Assembly (NCBI GenBank): GCA_025355465.1
Contig: JANXZO010000046.1
Coordinates: forward strand, 1 to 64,000
From: Bacteroidales bacterium
GTDB lineage: Bacteria; Bacteroidota; Bacteroidia; Bacteroidales; FEN-979
DNA length: 64,000 bases
Reading direction: 5' to 3'
This document shows, piece by piece, positions 42,070 through 51,604 of this stretch; position 1 is the first letter of the stretch, and every line of letters begins with the position of its first letter. The position numbers were made by a program, and so were the translations under genes. The notes below the pieces were generated by a model that was not told where the DNA came from, made no database searches, and saw only the letters and a list, made by a program, of their open reading frames with translations.

Positions 42070-43773
42070 ATGTCAAACATCGGATCCTACGACGAAAGGA
42101 TTAAAAATTTCGATTGGAGTATTGCTGAAAAGGAACTTGATTACCAGCCAGGTAAAGTAATTAACATCGGCTGGTACTGTACCGACCGAATCTGCAAGCT
42201 CGGAAAAGCTGATAAAACGGCCCTCATCTGGGAGGGCTCTGCCGGCAACGAAAAACGCTACACATACAACGACATCCGCTTGGCTTCCAACACCATCGGC
42301 CAGTTCCTCCGCGACCTCGGCATCAACCCCGAAGACCGCGTATGCCTTTTCATGGATAAGATCCCCGAACTCTACCTGAGCTTCCTCGGAGTGCTCAAGA
42401 TCGGCGCCATTGTTCAGCCACTCTTTTCCGCCTTCGGCGATGAGTCATTGCACGTCCGGCTCGACAACGCCCAGACTACGGCCATCATCACCCAGCGTAA
42501 GCACGCTCCCAAGGTGCGCAAGATCCTCGACAAAATGCCTTATCTCAAGCACATCATCATCGTGGATCCGGATCCTGCCAAACCGCTCAACGACCGTGAA
42601 GTGGCTTTTGAACTCGAAAAAATGCCGAAAGTTGACCAGTTCGAGATCCACCCCACACTGGCCGAATCGCCGTCGGTCTTGCATTATACTTCCGGAACAA
42701 CCGGTCAGCCCAAAGGTGTGAAACACGTTCACTATTCGCTGATTTCGCAGTACCTCACCTCAAAGTGGGTCCTCGACCTGCTCGATACCGACATTTACTG
42801 GTGCACCGCCGACCCGGGCTGGGTTACAGGAACCTCATACGGTATCATCGGAGCCTTCAGCAACGGGGTTACGCAGTGCGTACTCGACGCCGGCTTCTCA
42901 GCCGACAACTGGTATAAGTTCATCGGGAAACACAAGATCAGCATGTGGTATTCGGCCCCGACAGCCATCCGCTCGCTGATGAAAGCCGGCGAAGAGGTGA
43001 TCAAAAAGTATGACCTCTCCTCCCTGCGCCACCTGGCTTCTGTGGGCGAGCCGCTCAACTCTGAGGCCGTTATCTGGAGCGAACGGGTATTCGGGAAACC
43101 ATTCCTTGACACCTACTGGCAAACCGAAACCGGCTCGATGATGATCACCAACTTCCCCGGCATGAAGATCAAACCGGGCTCCATGGGCAAACCGTTCCCG
43201 GGCATCACAGCCACGGTGATCCATCCCGAAACCTACGAACCTTTTACCGAGACCGGAAAGATCGGCCTCATCGCCATCAAACCCGGCTGGCCCTCCATGA
43301 TGCGCACTTACTGGCGTAATGAAGAGACCTACAATAAAAAATTCCAGAATGGCTGGTATCTTCCGGGCGACCGCTCCTCCATCGACAACGAAGGCTATTT
43401 CTGGTTCGTCGGGCGCGACGATGATGTGATCAACACCGGCGGTCACCTGGTCAGTCCGTTCGAGGTAGAATCCGCACTGCTCGAACATCCTGCCGTAGCC
43501 GAATCAGCCGTTGTCGCCAAACCCGACTTCGTAAACATGGAGGTGGTGAAGGCCTTTGTTACGCTGAAACCCGGATTTGTGGCCAGCAAGGACCTCGACC
43601 TCGACATCATGAACTTCGTACGCAAAAAACTTTCACCGCTCGCCATGCCGCAGGAGATCGAATTCATCGACAATCTCCCCAAAACACGCAGCGGAAAGAT
43701 CATGCGCCGTATCCTCCACGCCAAAGAGTGGGGAGAGGAGATCGGGGATACGAGCACACTTGAAAATGATTAA
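42070..43773 (+). CDS. Acetyl-CoA/acyl-CoA synthetase (AMP-forming, AcsA-like)
   Basis: A 567-residue ANL-superfamily enzyme. Motifs: HYTSGTTGQPKGVKHVH (P-loop), PGWVTGTSYGIIGAF, TYWQTETGSMMI, GWYLPGDRSS, and the acetylatable lysine motif TRSGKIMRR near the C-terminus. The pattern with W in YWQTETG and GDEPGWVTG-like text fits acetate-size substrates, and the length matches B. subtilis AcsA rather than the 650-residue Acs. It converts acetate (or a short acid) and ATP to the acyl-CoA. The ACP gene next to it raises the possibility that the acyl group is loaded onto ACP instead. Confidence 0.85.
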   Translation: MSNIGSYDERIKNFDWSIAEKELDYQPGKVINIGWYCTDRICKLGKADKTALIWEGSAGNEKRYTYNDIRLASNTIGQFLRDLGINPEDRVCLFMDKIPELYLSFLGVLKIGAIVQPLFSAFGDESLHVRLDNAQTTAIITQRKHAPKVRKILDKMPYLKHIIIVDPDPAKPLNDREVAFELEKMPKVDQFEIHPTLAESPSVLHYTSGTTGQPKGVKHVHYSLISQYLTSKWVLDLLDTDIYWCTADPGWVTGTSYGIIGAFSNGVTQCVLDAGFSADNWYKFIGKHKISMWYSAPTAIRSLMKAGEEVIKKYDLSSLRHLASVGEPLNSEAVIWSERVFGKPFLDTYWQTETGSMMITNFPGMKIKPGSMGKPFPGITATVIHPETYEPFTETGKIGLIAIKPGWPSMMRTYWRNEETYNKKFQNGWYLPGDRSSIDNEGYFWFVGRDDDVINTGGHLVSPFEVESALLEHPAVAESAVVAKPDFVNMEVVKAFVTLKPGFVASKDLDLDIMNFVRKKLSPLAMPQEIEFIDNLPKTRSGKIMRRILHAKEWGEEIGDTSTLEND

Positions 43774-43787
43774 TAACCGGATTGTAA

Positions 43788-43807
43788 AGATGCACCGCAG
43801 TGCGTCT
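43788..43807. repeat. Short palindrome resembling a REP-type element
   Basis: AGATGCAC-CGCA-GTGCGTCT forms an eight-base stem with one G-T pair, between the synthetase and ACP genes. Similar GAGACGCAC...GTGCGTCTC palindromes recur in some Bacteroidota genomes. There is no T run, so it is not a standard terminator; it could tune or stabilise the message ahead of the ACP gene. Confidence 0.45.
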
Positions 43808-43848
43808 CCGTAAAATATTACTAACCAAAAAATAAGGAGAACAAACCA

Positions 43849-44091
43849 ATGGACGAAATGAAAGAAGTTGTAAAAGCTTATGTGATCAAGGAGTATGTTG
43901 AAGATGATACCGAACTTACCTACGACACCCCGCTGATCTCGGGAGGTATTGTCGACAGCTTCTCGATGGTCTCCCTGAAACGGTTTCTCGAGAACAAATA
44001 CAACATCTCGATCCCCGACGACAAAGCAACTCCGGAAGCTTTTGATTCGGTGAATAAGATTTGTGTGCTCGTCAATGAATATTTAAAATAG
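43849..44091 (+). CDS. Acyl carrier protein (dedicated)
   Basis: An 80-residue acidic helical protein with the phosphopantetheine attachment site in GGIVDSFSMVSLKRFLE, i.e. Asp-Ser at about residues 36-37. The fatty-acid-synthesis ACP usually has GADSLD, so this is a specialised ACP. A strong AAGGAGA ribosome binding site precedes the ATG. It lies ten bases before the second Kbl-like gene and downstream of AcpS and a ligase, so it probably carries the acyl substrate for that enzyme. Confidence 0.85.
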   Translation: MDEMKEVVKAYVIKEYVEDDTELTYDTPLISGGIVDSFSMVSLKRFLENKYNISIPDDKATPEAFDSVNKICVLVNEYLK

Positions 44092-44100
44092 GAGGTTTAC

Positions 44101-45348
44101 ATGGCTTATACCGACAAAACCCGCGGGATGTATGGCGATGTTCTCACCGGCCTTAAAGATGCCGGACTGTATAAACAGGAACGCTACATCCACTCTGCCC
44201 AGGCTGCCGACATCGAAGTTGAATTCCCCGCCGGCGCCTCCCTGAAGAAAGTGATCAATATTTGCGCGAACAACTACCTGGGCCTGTCGAGCCATCCCGA
44301 AGTGGTGAAGGCTGCCCATGCCGGACTCGATTCCCACGGCTATGGCATGTCATCCGTACGCTTCATCTGCGGAACACAGGACATTCACAGGACGCTCGAA
44401 GGAATGGTCACCAAATTCCTCGGAACCGAAGATACCATCCTCTTCCCTTCCTGTATGGATGCCAATGCCGGCGTTTTTGAGGCCGTCCTCACCAAGGACG
44501 ATGTCATGATCTCCGACCGTCTGGTGCATGCTTCGATCATCGACGGGATCCGTCTTTGCAGCGCCATGCATGATACTTTCAAGCACTCCGACATGGAACA
44601 TCTGGAGGAGAAACTGCAGCTGCACAACGACAAGCGCCTGAAGTGCGTCATTACCGATGGCGTATTCTCAATGGATGGCGACACCGCCAAACTGGATAAG
44701 ATGGTAGAATTGTGCGAAAAGTATGATGCACTCCTTTTTGTCGACGAGTCGCATTCCAGCGGCTTCATCGGCAAAACCGGCCGCGGAACGCATGAGCAGT
44801 ACGGCGTTATGGGCAAGATCGACATCATCACCACCACTTTTGGTAAAGGTCTCGGAGGAGCTTCCGGCGGTTGCGTTTCCGGACGCAGGGAGCTGGTTGA
44901 GATGTGCCGCCAGAAGGCCCGTCCCTATCTCTTTTCCAATACCATCGCCCCGCCGGTTGTTGCCGGGGTCATCAAAGTGCTGGAGATCCTTTCTGCATCC
45001 ACCGACCGTCGCGATAAGCTGGAAAAGAACACTGCGTTCTGGCGCCAGGGCTTGACTGAAGCGGGTCTGATCATTAAGGCAGGCGACACCCCCATTGTGC
45101 CGGTGATGCTGTTCAACGCCAAGCTGGCGCAGGATGTATCGCGCGACTTGTACGAAGAGGGTATCTATGCCATCGGCTTCTTCTTCCCGGTAGTACCCCA
45201 GGGAGCTGCCCGCATCCGCACCCAGATCTCCGCAGGCCACGAGATCCACCATCTCGAAAAAGCGCTCGAAGCCTTCCGGAAAGTAGGAAAGAAATATGAT
45301 ATCCTGGGAAAAACAAAGCAGGAGATAATCGAGCGATATGGAATGTAA
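44101..45348 (+). CDS. Second Kbl-like alpha-oxoamine synthase, ACP-linked
   Basis: A 415-residue paralogue of the enzyme at 40197 with the same landmarks ([56 protein letters not shown] with the PLP lysine) but changes such as DANAGVFEAVL and an extended C-terminus (DILGKTKQEIIERYGM). The family condenses an amino acid with an acyl thioester. Some members (serine palmitoyltransferases and cysteate acyltransferases of several bacteria) take acyl-ACP, and this gene follows an ACP gene by ten bases. Substrates are therefore open: glycine plus acetyl-CoA, or another amino acid plus acyl-ACP. Confidence 0.78.
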   Translation: MAYTDKTRGMYGDVLTGLKDAGLYKQERYIHSAQAADIEVEFPAGASLKKVINICANNYLGLSSHPEVVKAAHAGLDSHGYGMSSVRFICGTQDIHRTLEGMVTKFLGTEDTILFPSCMDANAGVFEAVLTKDDVMISDRLVHASIIDGIRLCSAMHDTFKHSDMEHLEEKLQLHNDKRLKCVITDGVFSMDGDTAKLDKMVELCEKYDALLFVDESHSSGFIGKTGRGTHEQYGVMGKIDIITTTFGKGLGGASGGCVSGRRELVEMCRQKARPYLFSNTIAPPVVAGVIKVLEILSASTDRRDKLEKNTAFWRQGLTEAGLIIKAGDTPIVPVMLFNAKLAQDVSRDLYEEGIYAIGFFFPVVPQGAARIRTQISAGHEIHHLEKALEAFRKVGKKYDILGKTKQEIIERYGM

Positions 45349-45895
45349 ACTGGCCAACCCCGCCCCCCTGGGCCTTATGGGCTTCGGGATGACGACTGTT
45401 CTGCTGAACATTCACAATGCCGGATTTTTCCCTGTAAGCGCCATGGTGCTGGCCATGGGTATCTTCTATGGAGGCATCGCACAGGTGATCGCCGGCATTC
45501 TGGAATTCAAAAAGGGCAACACTTTCGGATTGACCGCCTTTACCTCCTACGGCATGTTCTGGCTTACACTCGTTGCCCTCTGGCTGCTGCCGGAGATCAG
45601 CAATGGCAAAGGGGTGAAAACCGACGAAGCCTACATGGGCTGGTATCTTTTCATGTGGGGAGTTTTCACGCTTTTCATGTGGATCGGAACCTTCGGGAAA
45701 AGTTTTTGCCTCCAGTTCGTCTTTCTCTCCCTCTGGATCTTGTTCTTCCTGCTGGCTATCCGCGACTGGAGTGGTTCGGCACTGATCGGCACCATCGCCG
45801 GCTACGAAGGGCTCATCTGCGGGCTCTCGGCTATCTATTTAGCGATGGCAGAGGTTCTGGAAGAGGCCAGGGGCAAGAAGATATTGCCCTATTAA
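45338..45895 (+). CDS. Acetate uptake transporter (SatP/GPR1/FUN34/YaaH family)
   Basis: A 185-residue protein with six membrane spans and the family signature near the start: LANPAPLGLMGFGMTTVLLNIHNAGF (the NPAPLGL motif). Further landmarks are MAMGIFYGGIAQVIAGILEFKKGNTFGLTAFTSYGMFW-like text. These channels carry acetate or succinate with protons or passively. The start overlaps the end of the Kbl-like gene by 11 bases, so acetate entry, activation and use by the cluster are coupled. Confidence 0.9.
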   Translation: MECKLANPAPLGLMGFGMTTVLLNIHNAGFFPVSAMVLAMGIFYGGIAQVIAGILEFKKGNTFGLTAFTSYGMFWLTLVALWLLPEISNGKGVKTDEAYMGWYLFMWGVFTLFMWIGTFGKSFCLQFVFLSLWILFFLLAIRDWSGSALIGTIAGYEGLICGLSAIYLAMAEVLEEARGKKILPY

Positions 45896-45983
45896 CGGGT
45901 AACTGCACCGGAAAAACGACTAAACAAACCATTTGGTCTAAATAGTTTTTCTCTGTTTCGGAGATTATCTATTTTTATTGCCG

Positions 45984-48506
45984 ATGAGAACCCGGAATGT
46001 CTGCCCTCCCATAGTCCTGCACCGGATCTGGGTATTTATCGTAATCGCCGGCTTTTTTCTGACTTCCGAAGTGCGGTCGCAGGAAACCAACAGGGTTCTT
46101 GATTCCGCGGCGCGAAGTACAAAAAACATAGCGGCTGTTCGCGTCCTCACCGGGCCAAAAATCGATGGTCGCCCCGATGACGCTATCTGGAAGAACATTC
46201 CGGCCACCGGGGATTTTGTGGAATATGCTCCCAGGAACGGATCACTTCCGGCACTCCCGACCAGGATCCGGTTCGCCTACGACGACAATGCCCTCTATAT
46301 TCTGGCCGTGATGTACGATCCGCGCCCCGACAGTATCTGCAAAGAGCTGGGCCGCCGCGATCAGATCGAACGGCTGAATACCGACTACATTTCATTCGAC
46401 ATCCTGCCTTACAACGACGGGTTGAACATGTACGAGTTCAAGGTGAGCCCGGCGAACCTGCAGAATGATTGCAAATATTCTGCCATCGGACAGGATATTA
46501 CCTGGGATGCGGTTTGGGAAAGCGCGACCCTTATCACCGACAGCGCCTGGATTGCGGAGGTTAAAATTCCGTACTCTGCGTTGCGGTTTCCTAAGGTCGA
46601 AAACCAGGTGTGGGGAATCAATATGTGGAGGAATATAAACCGGTATCATGAATTTTCCACCTGGTCGTGGGTCGACAATAAATCGCAGGATATATTCCGC
46701 TATTATGGAACGGTCTCCGGAATCAACAACGTGAAACCACCGGTCAGACTCTCCTTCTCCCCTTATATTTCGGGGTATGTAGAGAAAAATCCCGACAGCA
46801 AGAACTGGTCCTGGTTCCTGCGTGGCGGACTCGATCTCCGCTATGGTATCAACGAAAGTTATACCCTCGACATGATGTTGATCCCCGACTTCGGCCAGGT
46901 GCAGTCGGACGACAAGGTGCTCAATCTTACTCCGTTTGAAATACGGTACGACGAGAAGCGGCAGTTCTTTACAGAGGCAACCGAATTATTCAACAAATGT
47001 GAGATTTTCTATACGCGGCGGGTCGGGAGCACACCGAAAAATTTCAACGCAGGATACGACAGTCTGAAACCCGGTGAAAAGGTAACCAGCAACCCCGATC
47101 AGACAAGGATCATCAATGCCACGAAAATTTCGGGACGGAACGCAAAGGGGCTGGGTATCGGTTTTTTTAACGGGATGACAACCAACACATGGGCCACGCT
47201 TACCGATACGGTGAAAGGTGAATCCAGAAGGGTGATGACCCAGCCGTTTACAAATTATAACGTCCTTGTATTCGATCAGAACCTGAAGAATAACTCCTAT
47301 GTAACGCTGATCAACACCAATTACTGGACCCCGGAGGAAGGATACTCAGCCAATGTTACAGGGATGGAAACCATGATCAAAAACAAAAAGGCTACTTTCC
47401 AGGTATTTGGTCGGGTGAATGTAAGTCAGCTGTATAGCCGGGCAATCAGCCCGCAGTTCGGACATCAGTATGTCGTTGCCCTGGAAAAGCCAAGCGGCAA
47501 ATTTCAGTGTCAGCTCTTCCGGCAGGAAACCGGTGATACCTACGACCCGAACGACATGGGTTTTCTTCCATACAACAATGAAACTTTTAACCGGCTGAGG
47601 CTATCCTGGTATGATTTTGATCCGAAGGGAAAGATCATCAATACGCAGACCGACTTTCAGACAATCTATTCGACGCTCTATAAGCCCTACGACTTCAAAA
47701 CACTGGATTTCAGCCTGCACAATCAGATCACCTTCGTGAAATACTGGACAAACTCTCTCTATGCCGCCTTTCAGCCGCTGGGTTATAATGATTACTACGA
47801 ACCCAGGGTTTGGGGAAGGGTTTATAAGCGGCCGTTAAACTATTCGGGCGAATGGAGTTTCTCCTCCGATGGAAGAAAGCCATTCAGGTACATGCATAAT
47901 TTCGGGATTGGAATAAGCCCTGCCAACAATAACATCGAATATTTTATCGGGTTTACTCCGCGTATCAGATTTAGCGACCGGCTATCTGTCAGCCTTAACG
48001 TACAATACGAAAAGGAGCTCAACGCTTACGGCTGGGTTACCCAGGACGATAATTTGCCATTCGAACCGACCATCTATTTCGGCAGACGCGATGTTAACAC
48101 CATTAACAACATCCTTACGGCAAGTTATATTTTCAGCACAAAAGCCTCACTTTCGCTGCGGGCCCGGCACTACTGGTCGCAGGCAAATTATCTCTCATTC
48201 TATACACTGGAATGGGAGGGAACTCTCGCTCCGGCTCCCTTCATTCAGAATCAGAACATAATCTTCAATGCATTCACCGCCGATCTCCAGTTTATCTGGT
48301 ATTTTGCACCGGGCAGCGAGATGAGTGTCGTATGGAAAAACATCATCAATACCTGGGGCGATCAGCTGGTTCACAATTACCTGACCGACCTCAGCAACAC
48401 GCTCGCGGCGCCGCAATTGAACAGTTTTTCGGTGAGGATACTTTATTACCTTGATTACCTGAACCTTCGCAAGGTTTTTACCAAAAAACAAGAGAAGCAA
48501 AGCTAA
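45984..48506 (+). CDS. CBM9-domain / DUF5916 outer-membrane protein
   Basis: An 840-residue protein from the ATG at 45984 (the track start is a TTG two codons earlier). A signal peptide (IWVFIVIAGFFLTSEVRSQ) precedes a family-9 carbohydrate-binding-like domain (PKIDGRPDDAIWKNIPATGDFVEY, RIRFAYDDNALYILAVMYDP). The rest is a long beta-rich DUF5916 region, probably a barrel, ending in LNLRKVFTKKQEKQS. Such proteins are common in Bacteroidota, often near peptidases, and their role is not known. It has no partners of the SusC/D type here. Confidence 0.82.
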   Translation: MRTRNVCPPIVLHRIWVFIVIAGFFLTSEVRSQETNRVLDSAARSTKNIAAVRVLTGPKIDGRPDDAIWKNIPATGDFVEYAPRNGSLPALPTRIRFAYDDNALYILAVMYDPRPDSICKELGRRDQIERLNTDYISFDILPYNDGLNMYEFKVSPANLQNDCKYSAIGQDITWDAVWESATLITDSAWIAEVKIPYSALRFPKVENQVWGINMWRNINRYHEFSTWSWVDNKSQDIFRYYGTVSGINNVKPPVRLSFSPYISGYVEKNPDSKNWSWFLRGGLDLRYGINESYTLDMMLIPDFGQVQSDDKVLNLTPFEIRYDEKRQFFTEATELFNKCEIFYTRRVGSTPKNFNAGYDSLKPGEKVTSNPDQTRIINATKISGRNAKGLGIGFFNGMTTNTWATLTDTVKGESRRVMTQPFTNYNVLVFDQNLKNNSYVTLINTNYWTPEEGYSANVTGMETMIKNKKATFQVFGRVNVSQLYSRAISPQFGHQYVVALEKPSGKFQCQLFRQETGDTYDPNDMGFLPYNNETFNRLRLSWYDFDPKGKIINTQTDFQTIYSTLYKPYDFKTLDFSLHNQITFVKYWTNSLYAAFQPLGYNDYYEPRVWGRVYKRPLNYSGEWSFSSDGRKPFRYMHNFGIGISPANNNIEYFIGFTPRIRFSDRLSVSLNVQYEKELNAYGWVTQDDNLPFEPTIYFGRRDVNTINNILTASYIFSTKASLSLRARHYWSQANYLSFYTLEWEGTLAPAPFIQNQNIIFNAFTADLQFIWYFAPGSEMSVVWKNIINTWGDQLVHNYLTDLSNTLAAPQLNSFSVRILYYLDYLNLRKVFTKKQEKQS

Positions 48507-48539
48507 GCCGGGTTCACAGGTTTTTTCACAAAAAGAATT

Positions 48540-48547
48540 TATATTTG
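48540..48547 (+). promoter_or_regulatory. -7 box (TATATTTG) upstream of the broken AI-2E transporter
   Basis: TATATTTGC matches the consensus and lies 108 bases before the ATG at 48656, leaving a long leader without visible structure. Confidence 0.4.
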
Positions 48548-48655
48548 CTAAAACATTCATGCCTGAAATCCGATGGGCCTGCAATCCTGCGGCATCTTAT
48601 CCGGCCTCGCATAATGTTAATTTCCTGAGATGAATAACCCAACCACCCGAAAAAA

Positions 48656-49631
48656 ATGACGAAAAATCAATTTCCCGGAGATCAGCAGGTCGTTGCAAGA
48701 TCGCTGGAAGTGACCATAAAAGTTGGCTTGGCCTTGGGGCTTGTCCTGGTCTGTTTTTTTATCCTGAAACCCTTTATTCTTCTGATACTATGGGGAATTA
48801 TTATCGCCGTATCCGTACATCCGCTTTACAGGAAGCTGGGAACCCTGCTGGGGAATAGGCATAAACTCGCGGCCATCCTTTTTACATTGTTCCTGTTGAT
48901 CATCCTCATCACCCCGATCGCAATCCTTGGAGCATCACTTGTGGATGCAGTGATCTTTATCAAAAACACCTTTGAAGCCAAGCAAAGCATTATCCCGGCT
49001 CCGGTGGATGCTTGCCTCCCTCACCGGAGCCGGGCTGAGCCTGGTACTCTTCTTTGTATCGATCGTAATTTCAGGTGTACTGCTCATCTATTCGGATGAT
49101 ATCCGGCCGGTTACCCATACTTTCGCCGTTCGGATCATGGGGAACCTGGGTACAAAAGCCGTAGGAGATTCCGTGATCACTGTCCGGAACGTAATTCGAG
49201 GGATCCTCGGCATTGCGTTTATCCAGGCCGTTCTTGCAGGGCTGGGATTTATGGTAGCGGGGGTTCCGGGAGCCGGATTGTGGGCGTTCATTGCCTTTTT
49301 CCTGTGTATCATTCAGATCGGCCCCCTGCCTGTAATTCTTCCCGTATTGATCTTTGTGTTTGTCAAAGATTCCACGCTCACCTTCGCCCTGCTCACCGCC
49401 TGGTGCATTCCGATCCTGCTGATCGACAATGTACTCAAACCAATCATGCTCGGCAGAAAATCCCCCTCCCCGATGCTGGTCGTTTTCATGGGAGCGATCG
49501 GAGGCTTCATCTATTTCGGGATCATCGGGCTCTTTGTCGGATCGGTCGTCCTTTCATTGGGATATAACCTCTTCCTCATATGGCTCAGGGCAAACAACGA
49601 AAACGAAGGCGAAATACCCTTGGAATCGTGA
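48656..49631 (+). pseudogene. AI-2E family transporter, broken by internal frameshifting deletion
   Basis: The first frame (48656 to about 49005) encodes the N-terminal part with spans FILKPFILLILWGIIIAVSVHPLYRKL and the loop IKNTFEAKQSIIPAP. A second frame, entered near 49005 (RLRWMLASLTGAGLSLVLFFVSIVISG), encodes the C-terminal part with GLWAFIAFFLCIIQIGPLPVILP and SPSPMLVVFMGAIGGFIYFGIIGLFVGSVVLSL, ending at 49631. The join is in the amphipathic middle region, where roughly 40-50 residues usual for the family are missing. The family exports small solutes or Na+; this copy should be inactive unless it is an assembly error. Confidence 0.78.
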
Positions 49632-49651
49632 CCGGGAATTATTTATTTTTG
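49620..49651 (+). promoter_or_regulatory. Bacteroidota-type promoter of the thioredoxin-like gene
   Basis: TTG (49620-49622), 21 nt, TATTTTTG (49644-49651), with the ATG 16 bases further. Both boxes and spacing fit the consensus; it overlaps the end of the transporter remnant. Confidence 0.6.
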
Positions 49652-49666
49652 CAAAAACAGATCCCT

Positions 49667-50194
49667 ATGAAAACCATCGTAAAGTCGCTGACAATTTTTC
49701 TCGTGCTTACTTTTCTTTGTACCTCGTTCAACAGTTCAGCGCAATCTGCCGGTAAACCTTACAACGAAAACCAGGATGTGAGGGCCGATCTGAAAAAGGC
49801 GATTGACCAGGCGCAAAAAGAAAACAAAAATATCCTCATTCAGTTCGGAGGCAACTGGTGCTCCTGGTGTATGCGCTTTCACGCCCTGGTGAGTGGTGTC
49901 AGCAGCGTTGATTCGGTCATGAAGGCGAATTATGTTTATATGCTGCTGAACGTATCTCAGGATAAAGCAAAACGTGATTATACCCTTTTCCAGGAATTCG
50001 GATACCCCAACCGCTTTGGTTATCCTGTTTTTGTAATCCTCGATAAAAACGGGAAAAGATTGAATACTCAGGACTCCGATGCGTTTGAATATTTCAACCC
50101 GAAGGTGAAAGGGTATGATACTACAAAGGTGGTTCGATTCCTCACAATGTGGTCGCCGAAGGCAATAGACCCGGCTACCTATCAGAAAAAGTAG
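49667..50194 (+). CDS. Secreted thioredoxin-like protein
   Basis: A 175-residue protein from the ATG at 49667 (MKTIVKSLTIFLVLTFLCTSFNSSAQ, signal peptide); the track start at 49580 lies inside the preceding gene. The domain has the redox motif GNWCSWCMRFH (CSWC) near residue 62 and the cis-Pro loop GYPVFVILDKNGK. It is close to the thioredoxin_7/DUF255-like group that works in periplasmic disulfide handling. Its 3' end overlaps the porin gene on the other strand by 13 bases. Confidence 0.85.
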   Translation: MKTIVKSLTIFLVLTFLCTSFNSSAQSAGKPYNENQDVRADLKKAIDQAQKENKNILIQFGGNWCSWCMRFHALVSGVSSVDSVMKANYVYMLLNVSQDKAKRDYTLFQEFGYPNRFGYPVFVILDKNGKRLNTQDSDAFEYFNPKVKGYDTTKVVRFLTMWSPKAIDPATYQKK

Positions 50195-51558
50195 TAAACC
50201 CCGATAAGCAGCCTCAGATTTGCAACCTCCTTTGAGTCGACAGCATACCCGTATTCAGTCACCCTGCCGTAAGCCGTTGCAGTATACTCAACTTCGGCGG
50301 CGATCCTGAGTTTTTGGACATTCAGAATCATCCGGGGAGAGATCCGGTAGAGGTAATCGATATTTGTTCCGCGGGCATAAGCCGGACCCGTGATTATGTC
50401 CAGCGAACCAAGGTTGCGACTATAGGCGGCAAAAATTCCGGGTTGCCATTTTGTGCCGTTTGTATGAACCTCGCCCCATACTGCCAGCGAACGAATGCAG
50501 GTATAATCCACAAATCCCCTGAGCGGGTCTGTGATGCTGCGAACAGCATAACCTCCCACCATGGTATAGGAGTAGTTATTCTCCCCGTACTCCCCGCCAG
50601 CCTTCATGGTCAGGTTTTTCAGTTTCAGCTTGGCGTAAATATTTGCAGCGAACGCACCGGTTTTGGTATTTGTTTTATAGGAGGCCGTAACGGCATCATG
50701 GTGAAAAACCAAGTTATTGATCACGGTATCGTAGCCCTTTTTTATCACAACATCGGTATTCAGCCTTGGCGTGAGCAATAGGTAATTGATACCGGCCCCG
50801 GCCAGGAATTCCATCTTTTTTTCCTCATTCTTAAACCCATATTGCAACTGAAGGTCCAATTCAGGGAGTACCGAATTGCGGGCATATCGGGGCGAGGGTC
50901 CTGACGGGCCGTCGCTGACAAAATCTATCTGCGACAAAGCCGTTAACGAAATGTTGAAATGGCCAAACCCCCGGGTGACTTTTATCTGCGGATTGCGCGA
51001 AAAAACCACAAACGGCGCTCCGGTGTTGAACGACACGGTGGCAGGAGAGCACTCTGGTATAAACATCGGATGCCACCACTGTCCAACCAGGAGTTCTGTT
51101 TTCGGCCATGCAAGCTTTACCCAGGCATGCCGCAGCCGGAATGCATTGATGGCAGTATTGATATTGCCGAAGAACTCCCCTTCCACATAGGCGGATGTTT
51201 TGGCTCCCAGTGCATCAGGACCGGTGGCCGAGCAGGCAAGACGGGTTTGAATTGACAGGAAATTATAGCTGGCCTTCGCATTGATATCGTTCCCCTCAGC
51301 ATCTTTCCTGACAGCCTCCGGAAAAAGCAGAAACTGACTTTCACGCAAGCCCACGGTTTGCCGGCTGTCAAAGAAGATGTCAGTTTTCACATAGCCTGAA
51401 AACACTACCCCGAAAAGGGGAGCCTTCTTGGCCGGAATTTCATGCTGTTCCTCTTTGGCAGGTGGCTTGGGATCGCCAGTCTGAGCGGAGCAATTTATCA
51501 GGGAAAAGTAAAAAATGAGAACGAACAAAAGGGTGGTAATTCTGAGAAGTTGTTTCAT
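50182..51558 (-). CDS. Outer-membrane porin-like beta-barrel protein
   Basis: A 458-residue protein from the ATG at 51558 (MKQLLRITTLLFVLIFYFSLINCSAQ); the track start at 51816 lies inside the divergent gene. After the signal come a Lys/Pro-rich spacer and beta strands typical of a DcaP/phosphate-porin-like trimeric barrel: FSGYVKTDIFFDSRQTVGLRE at the start, RLRHAWVKLAWPKTELLVGQWWHPMF in the middle, and the C-terminal aromatic LLIGVYYFF. It would sit in the outer membrane. The substrate is unknown. Confidence 0.78.
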   Translation of the reverse strand: MKQLLRITTLLFVLIFYFSLINCSAQTGDPKPPAKEEQHEIPAKKAPLFGVVFSGYVKTDIFFDSRQTVGLRESQFLLFPEAVRKDAEGNDINAKASYNFLSIQTRLACSATGPDALGAKTSAYVEGEFFGNINTAINAFRLRHAWVKLAWPKTELLVGQWWHPMFIPECSPATVSFNTGAPFVVFSRNPQIKVTRGFGHFNISLTALSQIDFVSDGPSGPSPRYARNSVLPELDLQLQYGFKNEEKKMEFLAGAGINYLLLTPRLNTDVVIKKGYDTVINNLVFHHDAVTASYKTNTKTGAFAANIYAKLKLKNLTMKAGGEYGENNYSYTMVGGYAVRSITDPLRGFVDYTCIRSLAVWGEVHTNGTKWQPGIFAAYSRNLGSLDIITGPAYARGTNIDYLYRISPRMILNVQKLRIAAEVEYTATAYGRVTEYGYAVDSKEVANLRLLIGVYYFF

Positions 51559-51604
51559 GAAACAGGTTGGCTTAATTTTCGGTGGCAAAGGAACGACATT
51601 TTTG

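Noticed and set aside
44668-45411. 247-codon minus-strand open frame
   Set aside because: Antisense to the second Kbl-like gene and the SatP start; no signal peptide or motif.
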